Assembly: GCA_045631905.1 (NCBI GenBank)
Contig: JAZQVO010000034.1
Coordinates: 1-38,953 of the forward strand
DNA length: 38,953 nucleotides
Origin: HGM04593 sp045631905
GTDB taxonomy: Bacteria > Bacteroidota > Bacteroidia > Bacteroidales > Bacteroidaceae
Direction: 5' to 3'
In this document: positions 34,646-38,953 of the stretch, in pieces
How the letters are laid out: every line of letters begins with the position of its first letter
How positions within the stretch are numbered: the first letter of the stretch is position 1
The notes under the pieces: generated by a model
Databases searched by the model: none
What the model was told of the DNA's origin: nothing
Seen by the model: only the letters and a program-made list of their open reading frames with translations
Program-made: the position numbers and the translations under genes

Positions 34646-34918
34646 TTACTCCTCGGTAAGCTCCATCTCCTTCCAGCACTCAATAATTTTTTCACAATCT
34701 TCTGTTGCGAGTTTCTTATCCACCTCGTACTCTTCCATGAGAATTTCGGCCATCTCCTCGGCGTTGAGGCTCTCTTTGTCTTTGCACTTTTCCCACAAAT
34801 AGGCGGCTGTTTCGTTGAGGCTGATTATTTTGCTGTAATCGACGTTCTCGATACCTGCGGGCACAAGTATGTGCTCTCCGCATACGTTTTGTATTTCAAA
34901 TCCTTTTTTCAGTTTCAT
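34646..34918 (-). CDS. PqqD-like peptide-binding protein
   Basis: PqqD-like proteins are small winged-helix domains that bind leader peptides in peptide-modifying systems (the RRE fold). The 90-aa protein starts MKLKKGFEIQNVCGEHILVP and has the family features: a beta hairpin (GEHILVPAGIENVDYSKII), the LNETAAYLWEK helix and a final helix with CWKEMEL. It is the last gene of a three-gene minus-strand unit, three bases after the peptidase gene, and is followed by a terminator. No radical-SAM or cyclase gene is nearby. The family assignment is good; the substrate is unknown. Confidence 0.88.
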   Translation of the reverse strand: MKLKKGFEIQNVCGEHILVPAGIENVDYSKIISLNETAAYLWEKCKDKESLNAEEMAEILMEEYEVDKKLATEDCEKIIECWKEMELTEE

Positions 34919-34921
34919 ATA

Positions 34922-35389
34922 TTAAAATATTTTCATTATTATTCGGCGGTAAAAGGCGAGAAGGTAACGGCGCATGGGCTTTGCGAGCTTCCACATGGCC
35001 GAGTAGCATCGCCACAGGTGGCTGTCGGTGGATACGAGCTTCCCTTTGCGTATGAACCCCGAGGCTGTGCCCACTATTTTGTCGGCTGTGAACTCTTCGG
35101 TCAGGTGCAAGGGGTTGCCGTCGCCCTGCATGGTTATTTTCTCTCCTTCAATTTTTATTATTCTGTGCAGTGCATATACTTTCGGGGATATTTCGGCAAG
35201 CACAACCTGCCCTGTTTGTGGTGCTTGGGGTGGCACAAGTATCACTTTGTCGCGACCACTCCCCAAGAAGGGGTGCATGCTCACTCCGTATACGGTGAAG
35301 GTTACGCTCTTGCGCCCCTCTTCGCGGAACATGCGAGATATCTGCGTGAAGAAAAGGTGGTTTTCTACTTTAATCTTTTTCCTCTCCAT
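34922..35389 (-). CDS. S26/SipW-like signal-peptidase-type protein
   Basis: The 155-aa protein has a short form of the S24/S26 serine peptidase fold. The likely nucleophile is S37 in the box B motif VYGVSMHPFL, and box D/E shows ALHRIIKIEGEKITMQGDGN with H75 in the position where SipW/ER-type signal peptidases have His instead of the bacterial Lys, and D90 in the GDGN end. There is no N-terminal membrane anchor; the C-terminal 30 residues are basic and amphipathic (from about 125). It lies between the kinase gene (gap 8 bases) and the PqqD-like gene (gap 3 bases), so it probably acts on the same substrate, perhaps a peptide. Confidence 0.85.
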   Translation of the reverse strand: MERKKIKVENHLFFTQISRMFREEGRKSVTFTVYGVSMHPFLGSGRDKVILVPPQAPQTGQVVLAEISPKVYALHRIIKIEGEKITMQGDGNPLHLTEEFTADKIVGTASGFIRKGKLVSTDSHLWRCYSAMWKLAKPMRRYLLAFYRRIIMKIF

Positions 35390-35397
35390 CTCTTTCT

Positions 35398-36267
35398 TTA
35401 TAGCCCGAATGCGTTGCTTGATACTTGCACGGCCTCTTCATCGGGGCGACAGAAGAGTGTGTGCACCGGTATCCTTGTTAGTATCTTGCTTGTGGTGGCA
35501 CATATATTCATGTGTATCTCTTTGTCGAACTTCATGGTGGACATTGAACTTAACAATATACCGAAGGCTGTGGGGATACTCTCTTTTCTTATGCTGTTCT
35601 CTTTATCCTGCTCGATGGTTGCAAAACCACCTATGGGGTAGTGGACATTTTTGTAAATGGGGCGTTTGCCACTCCATGGTGAGCCGTAGACGATGGGTGT
35701 GCCGTCGTCATCGATGCGTATGATGGGGTTGTCGTCGTTAATAAGGGTACTGCCTGCAATGTATTTTACCCATAGGTCGCTGTGGGTGCTCTTGCCTTGC
35801 CCGCTCTTTCCGAGGAACATGTAGGCTTTGCCGTTGTTTTCAACTACCGACGAGTGTACCATCAATGTGTTGAGCGAAGACGTGCTTATTGTGAAAATGA
35901 GCATAAGTGCGTTGTTGAGCCCAAACAGAACGAGGTCGTTGCTACCACGGGTGGCAATAGTGAAATTCCTGTATGCGCTGTCGGTCTCAATGAATGCGCA
36001 TGGGATATTCCCGGTGAGTATGAGTATTTGATACTCTCCGCTTTCTCTGCGGTATACCTCGAATGTCGCGTTTGGACAGGGGAATGTTCCCACTCTTTTG
36101 CCTTGCCACGAGGGTATGATGCTGTTGTCTACGGTTACGGTAAATAGGGGGGCGCTTGTCTCCTCTGTTTTAAAGGGTGCCAAGTTTGGAAAAAAACTTT
36201 CTATTTCTCCATCTTTTGCAATTATTGTAAACGTGTGCTTGGCAATTTCGTAATGTAGTTCTTGCAT
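35398..36267 (-). CDS. HprK-like serine kinase
   Basis: The 289-aa protein resembles the C-terminal kinase half of HPr kinase/phosphorylase. It has HSSVV (138-142), a Walker A motif GKSGQGKST (153-161), the acidic LINDDNPII (175-183, catalytic D178/D179 candidates), and VYGSPWSGK (193-201). The N-terminal 130 residues are unlike the HprK N-domain, and the genome's HPr gene is not here, so the target is likely not HPr. Similar kinases occur beside PqqD-like proteins in other genomes (the so-called HPr-rel or kinase/PqqD systems), which fits the next genes. It is the first gene of the minus-strand unit with a leader of about 60 bases. Confidence 0.87.
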   Translation of the reverse strand: MQELHYEIAKHTFTIIAKDGEIESFFPNLAPFKTEETSAPLFTVTVDNSIIPSWQGKRVGTFPCPNATFEVYRRESGEYQILILTGNIPCAFIETDSAYRNFTIATRGSNDLVLFGLNNALMLIFTISTSSLNTLMVHSSVVENNGKAYMFLGKSGQGKSTHSDLWVKYIAGSTLINDDNPIIRIDDDGTPIVYGSPWSGKRPIYKNVHYPIGGFATIEQDKENSIRKESIPTAFGILLSSMSTMKFDKEIHMNICATTSKILTRIPVHTLFCRPDEEAVQVSSNAFGL

Positions 36268-36333
36268 ATTTGTTATTTATTGTTTTAAATACCTTGGTAT
36301 ATAATAGATACTGCTCGGTGGCACTATATTTTG

Positions 36334-36341
36334 CAAAGATA
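36334..36341 (-). promoter_or_regulatory. Predicted -7 box of the kinase operon (proximal copy)
   Basis: On the minus strand it reads TATCTTTGC, the best form of the -7 consensus, 66 bases before the kinase ATG. TTG lies 23 bases upstream. Two further copies of the same box occur at 36418-36425 and 36502-36509, exactly 84 bases apart, because the box is part of a tandem duplication. Confidence 0.6.
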
Positions 36342-36502
36342 GCAACAAACGAGCGAAATAATATCAAGCTTGCTTGGATATTTCACAGCGAGTGCAGAAT
36401 ATCTTCGAGGTTTACCTCAAAGATAGCAACAAACGAGCGAAATAATATCAAACTTGCTTGGATATTTCACAGCGAGTGCAGAATATCTTCGAGGTTTACC
36501 TC
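36335..36502. repeat. Two tandem 84-bp repeats between the divergent kinase and folP genes
   Basis: Copy 1 is 36335-36418 and copy 2 is 36419-36502; they differ at one visible position (AAGCTT versus AAACTT). A third partial copy starts at 36503 with AAAGATAG. Each unit ends in or begins with a CAAAGATA box, which is a -7 promoter element on the minus strand. The period of 84 keeps a 28-residue reading frame open, but I regard that as a by-product. Confidence 0.93.
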
Positions 36503-36565
36503 AAAGATAGTGAAAATAGATTAATTTATAGTACTTTGGGGTGGATTTGTGTCGAGGTGCTGTTG

Positions 36566-36710
36566 GGCTCGGAATAAAAAAATCAAGTAAACTTGTTTTT
36601 TCTTCGCTCGCCTTTCACTATATTTAGATAATATAGGATTCGGCTCGGAATAAAAAAATCAAGTAAACTTGTTTTTTCTTCGCTCGCCTTTCACTATATT
36701 TGTATAATAT
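36566..36710. repeat. Two tandem 76-bp repeats upstream of folP
   Basis: Copy 1 starts at 36566 and copy 2 at 36642; both begin GGCTCGGAATAAAAAAATC. Each contains the A/T-rich hairpin AAAAAA-T-CAAG-TAAA-CTTG-TTTTTT and a -7-like box: TATATTTA at 36619-36626 in copy 1 and TATATTTG at 36695-36702 in copy 2. Apart from these repeats, 36510-36565 holds nothing I can identify. Confidence 0.92.
36695..36702 (+). promoter_or_regulatory. Predicted -7 box of the folP-cdaA unit
   Basis: TATATTTG fits TAnnTTTG and lies 37 bases before the folP ATG. TTG is 23 bases upstream (36669-36671). The same place in the upstream repeat copy has A in place of the last G, so the downstream copy is probably the active one. 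Confidence 0.55.
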
Positions 36711-36739
36711 ATTAATGTGCGCAGAAATTTGTTGTTGAT

Positions 36740-37585
36740 ATGAGCTATTCGATAAATGTAAAAGGTCGCTTGCTCTCTTTGGAGCACCCTGTTGTTATGG
36801 GTATTCTCAATGTTACCCCCGACTCGTTCTTTTCGGCATCGCGCGTGCAGAGCGAGGAGGCTTTGCTTGCGTCGGCGCGGGCCATGCTTGCATCGGGTGC
36901 GGAGATTCTTGATGTCGGAGCCTGTTCAACACGCCCGTCGGGTGAGCCTGTCTCGCAGGAGGAGGAGTTGCGACGTTTGCATTCGGTGCTCGATGTGCTC
37001 GACAAACATCTGCCACAAGCAGTAGTCTCGCTCGATACGTTTTGTGGCAAGGTGGCACGCGAGTGTGTGGCCTCTCATAATGTTGCCATCATAAACGATG
37101 TGTCGGGCTATGAGTGGGACGATGATATGTTTTCGGCGGTTGTCGATTTAAATATACCTTATATATTAACACACTCTGTGGGGTGGGCAGGCGAGGAGGT
37201 TGCTTATATTCACATGGTACCCGAGATTTTGTCGTCGCTTGCCTCTAAGATGTGGCAGCTACGTGCCGAGGGTGTTAAGGATATAATTGTGGACCCGGGC
37301 TTCGGCTTTGGTAAAACGGTGGAGCAGAACTATGAGCTGTTGGCATCGTTGCCGGCTTTTGCCATGCTCGATGCTCCTCTGCTTGCGGGCCTCTCGCGAA
37401 AGTCTATGATAACAAAACCTCTCGGTATCTCGCCCGCTGACGCTTTGGCTGGTACCGTTGCGCTTAATATGGTTGCCTTGCAAAAAGGGGCAAATATTTT
37501 AAGGGTGCACGATGTGCGCGAGGCGTGTGAGGTTACCAAGCTTTTTGCTCTTTTGCACATTGCCGAACAGAAGAGCATTTGCTGA
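36740..37585 (+). CDS. folP: Dihydropteroate synthase
   Basis: This folate enzyme joins p-aminobenzoate to dihydropterin pyrophosphate and is the target of sulfonamides. The 281-aa TIM-barrel protein shows the classic blocks VMGILNVTPDSFF (19-31), ILDVGACSTRPSG (about 55-67), IINDVSGYE, DIIVDPGFGFGKTVEQNYELL and LAGLSRKSMI, and ends with RVHDVREA. All signature regions are intact and the length is normal. It is followed after 29 bases by cdaA, a pairing that is common in this phylum. Confidence 0.97.
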   Translation: MSYSINVKGRLLSLEHPVVMGILNVTPDSFFSASRVQSEEALLASARAMLASGAEILDVGACSTRPSGEPVSQEEELRRLHSVLDVLDKHLPQAVVSLDTFCGKVARECVASHNVAIINDVSGYEWDDDMFSAVVDLNIPYILTHSVGWAGEEVAYIHMVPEILSSLASKMWQLRAEGVKDIIVDPGFGFGKTVEQNYELLASLPAFAMLDAPLLAGLSRKSMITKPLGISPADALAGTVALNMVALQKGANILRVHDVREACEVTKLFALLHIAEQKSIC

Positions 37586-37614
37586 ATTTGATATTTATAT
37601 TAAAATAGGATAAA

Positions 37615-38379
37615 ATGTTTTTTGAGATTTCAATAAAAGATATCGTCGATATACTGTTGGTGGCAGGCTGTCTCTATTATTTATATAAGGTAATGAAGGA
37701 GTCGGGCTCGCTGAATGTCTTTTCGGGTATATTGGTGTTTATTTTGGTGTGGGTTTTTGTCTCCAAGGTTCTGCAAATGAAGTTGCTTGGCTCAATCTTC
37801 GACCAGTTGATGAGCGTGGGAGTTCTCGCCCTCATAATAATATTCCAAGAAGAGTTGCGCCGTTTCTTCAAAAATTTAGGCTCGCACAGGCATTTTAAAT
37901 ATCTGGCCGGTCTATTTTCGAGCAAAACGAAGGCACAGGGCAATGTCGAGATGCTCCCCGTTGTTATGGCATGCATGAGCCTTAGTCAGCAGAAGGTGGG
38001 TGCGCTTATAGTTGTAGAGAAAAACGACAACCTTGGTGAATATATAGAAACCGGCGAGGTTATAGATGCGGTGATAGGGCAAAGGCTTATAGAGGCAATC
38101 TTTTTTAAGAATGCGCCCTTGCACGACGGTGCTATTATAATAAGGAAAGACCGTGTGGTGGCCGCTCAATGTATACTCCCGGTCTCTCACAACCTAAATA
38201 TTCCAAAGAAACTTGGTTTGCGCCACCGCTCGGCGATGGGTGTTTCCGAAAAAACCGATGCTATCGCAATAGTGGTTTCCGAAGAAACAGGTGGAATTTC
38301 GGTAGCGGTAAACGGAAAATTCAAGCTCGGTCTTAATGCGCAACAACTCGAAAGCATACTATCGAGTGAAAAAAAATAG
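37615..38379 (+). CDS. cdaA: Diadenylate cyclase, CdaA type
   Basis: CdaA joins two ATP molecules to cyclic di-AMP, a second messenger for potassium, osmotic and cell-wall control. The 254-aa protein has N-terminal hydrophobic helices (about 10-25, 33-53 and 60-78) that place it in the membrane, and a DAC domain with the two catalytic motifs D171-G-A and R203-H-R (in GLRHRSAMG). Length and layout fit CdaA rather than DisA. It probably shares a transcript with folP. Its last codons and stop lie inside the terminator stem. Confidence 0.96.
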   Translation: MFFEISIKDIVDILLVAGCLYYLYKVMKESGSLNVFSGILVFILVWVFVSKVLQMKLLGSIFDQLMSVGVLALIIIFQEELRRFFKNLGSHRHFKYLAGLFSSKTKAQGNVEMLPVVMACMSLSQQKVGALIVVEKNDNLGEYIETGEVIDAVIGQRLIEAIFFKNAPLHDGAIIIRKDRVVAAQCILPVSHNLNIPKKLGLRHRSAMGVSEKTDAIAIVVSEETGGISVAVNGKFKLGLNAQQLESILSSEKK

Positions 38380-38398
38380 GCTTCGGCCTATTTTTTTT
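38369..38398 (+). terminator. Terminator of folP-cdaA overlapping the stop codon
   Basis: The arms 38369-38381 and 38386-38398 form a 13-bp stem closed by a stable C-TTCG-G tetraloop, with A8 and T8 at the base. The cdaA stop TAG (38377-38379) is inside the left arm. Confidence 0.94.
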
Positions 38399-38535
38399 GT
38401 TTAGTTTTTCGAGCTCATGGAGCCCGCTTGTAAAAATAGTGAAAAAAGATTGAAAAAATGTGCTTTTGTAAATCATTGAAAATCAATGATGGTTGAAAAA
38501 AGTTCGATTTTTTTTAAAAAAAAGAGTGGGATTTG

Positions 38536-38566
38536 TTTGGTAGTTTAAAAATTTGCTGTACCTTTG
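38536..38566 (+). promoter_or_regulatory. rRNA operon promoter
   Basis: TTTG (38536-38539; another at 38532-38535) and TACCTTTG (38559-38566) are separated by 19 bases, a near-ideal Bacteroidota promoter. The predicted start is near 38571-38573, giving a leader of about 215 bases before 16S. The leader contains a 7-bp hairpin (CATTCAT TTA ATGAATG, about 38659-38676). From 38400 to 38530 the DNA is A/T-rich and I see no gene. Confidence 0.85.
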
Positions 38567-38788
38567 CACTCGCAATCGACAAGGAACACCCCGGTGCTCT
38601 GAGTTGAAAAGCAGATGATCCTTGAAAACATTCCATACAGACAAGCAGTACAACTAACATTCATTTAATGAATGGTGTATAAGTAAGGAACTAAAAAAAA
38701 CGAACCGTCAAAATAATTTGATGTACTTTTAATTCCGGCCAGTATCAACAATCAGACAATATACCTTAATGGTATTCAGATAAATTTT

Positions 38789-38953
38789 ACAACGAAGAGT
38801 TTGATCCTGGCTCAGGATGAACGCTAGCTACAGGCTTAACACATGCAAGTCGAGGGGTTTATTATTGAAAGTTTGCTTTTGATGATGAACGACCGGCGCA
38901 CGGGTGAGTAACGCGTATCCAACCTGCCTTTCATATTGGGATAGCCTTTCGAA
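38789..38953 (+). rRNA. 16S ribosomal RNA, 5' end (cut by window edge)
   Basis: The bases AGAGTTTGATCCTGGCTCAG starting at 38796 are the universal 8F site, so the mature 5' end is near 38789. The text then runs through GATGAACGCTAGCTACAGGC and ACGGGTGAGTAACGCGTATCC, which is the Bacteroidales form. About 165 bases of the gene are in the window. Confidence 0.97.

Noticed and set aside
34871..35723. Plus-strand open frames over the PqqD, peptidase and kinase genes
   Set aside because: The minus-strand frames carry SMHP, Walker A and PqqD signatures with operon spacing; the plus frames carry none.
36270..36524. Open frame with a repeated 28-residue unit
   Set aside because: The repeat is explained by the 84-bp DNA duplication, which is a multiple of three; the frame has no family match and overlaps promoter elements.
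36335..36716. CRISPR-like repeats
   Set aside because: There are only two copies of each unit, directly adjacent and without spacers, and no cas genes.

Overview
The window is a stretch of chromosome from a member of the Bacteroidota, almost certainly order Bacteroidales. The evidence is the 5' end of a 16S rRNA gene with a Bacteroides-like start, promoters of the form TTTG-N19..23-TAnnTTTG, A-rich start regions that mostly lack Shine-Dalgarno sequences, SusC/D-era style secreted proteins (BACON-like lipoprotein, M60-like peptidase with a 'IYDLQGRKV...GKKV' C-terminus), and the order secY-map-infA in the ribosomal cluster. The 16S fragment is too short for me to name a genus.

Layout. (1) 1-11,572: the S10/spc/alpha ribosomal protein cluster on the plus strand, from the 3' end of rplV through rpsC, rplP, rpmC, rpsQ, rplN, rplX, rplE, rpsN, rpsH, rplF, rplR, rpsE, rpmD, rplO, secY, map, infA, rpmJ, rpsM, rpsK, rpsD, rpoA and rplQ, closed by a strong hairpin terminator. 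(2) 11,740-17,890: a complete nqrABCDEF operon for the Na+-translocating NADH:quinone oxidoreductase with its own promoter and a 26-bp perfect-palindrome terminator. Its NqrC carries an additional N-terminal rubredoxin-like Cys4 domain. (3) 17,890-24,660: a lipoprotein, a family 2 glycosyltransferase, then on the minus strand metY (O-acetylhomoserine sulfhydrylase) and a pgeF plus beta-helix protein pair. (4) 24,765-33,890: one very large secreted protein (2878 aa) with an M60-like zinc peptidase domain, four F5/8-type-C (discoidin/CBM32-like) modules and ricin-like modules, followed closely by a 58-aa acidic peptide gene. (5) 33,890-34,640: non-coding DNA with a roughly 180-bp direct repeat, several hairpins and no credible gene. 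(6) 34,594-36,341, minus strand: a three-gene cassette of HprK-like kinase, S26/SipW-like peptidase and PqqD-like protein. (7) 36,335-38,400: two different tandem duplications (84 bp and 76 bp), each carrying a promoter-like box, lie between the divergent kinase gene and folP; then folP and cdaA. (8) 38,530-38,953: the rRNA promoter, leader and start of 16S rRNA.

How the parts work together. The left third is core translation and secretion machinery. The nqr operon makes the sodium pump that links NADH oxidation to menaquinone. The right half is accessory: a host- or diet-glycan-facing secreted peptidase, a glycan-active beta-helix protein, a lipoprotein and a glycosyltransferase. The most likely under-described items are the rubredoxin-NqrC fusion and the kinase/peptidase/PqqD cassette, which has the parts list of a peptide-modifying system whose substrate is not known; the nearby 58-aa peptide is a candidate but not a proven one.
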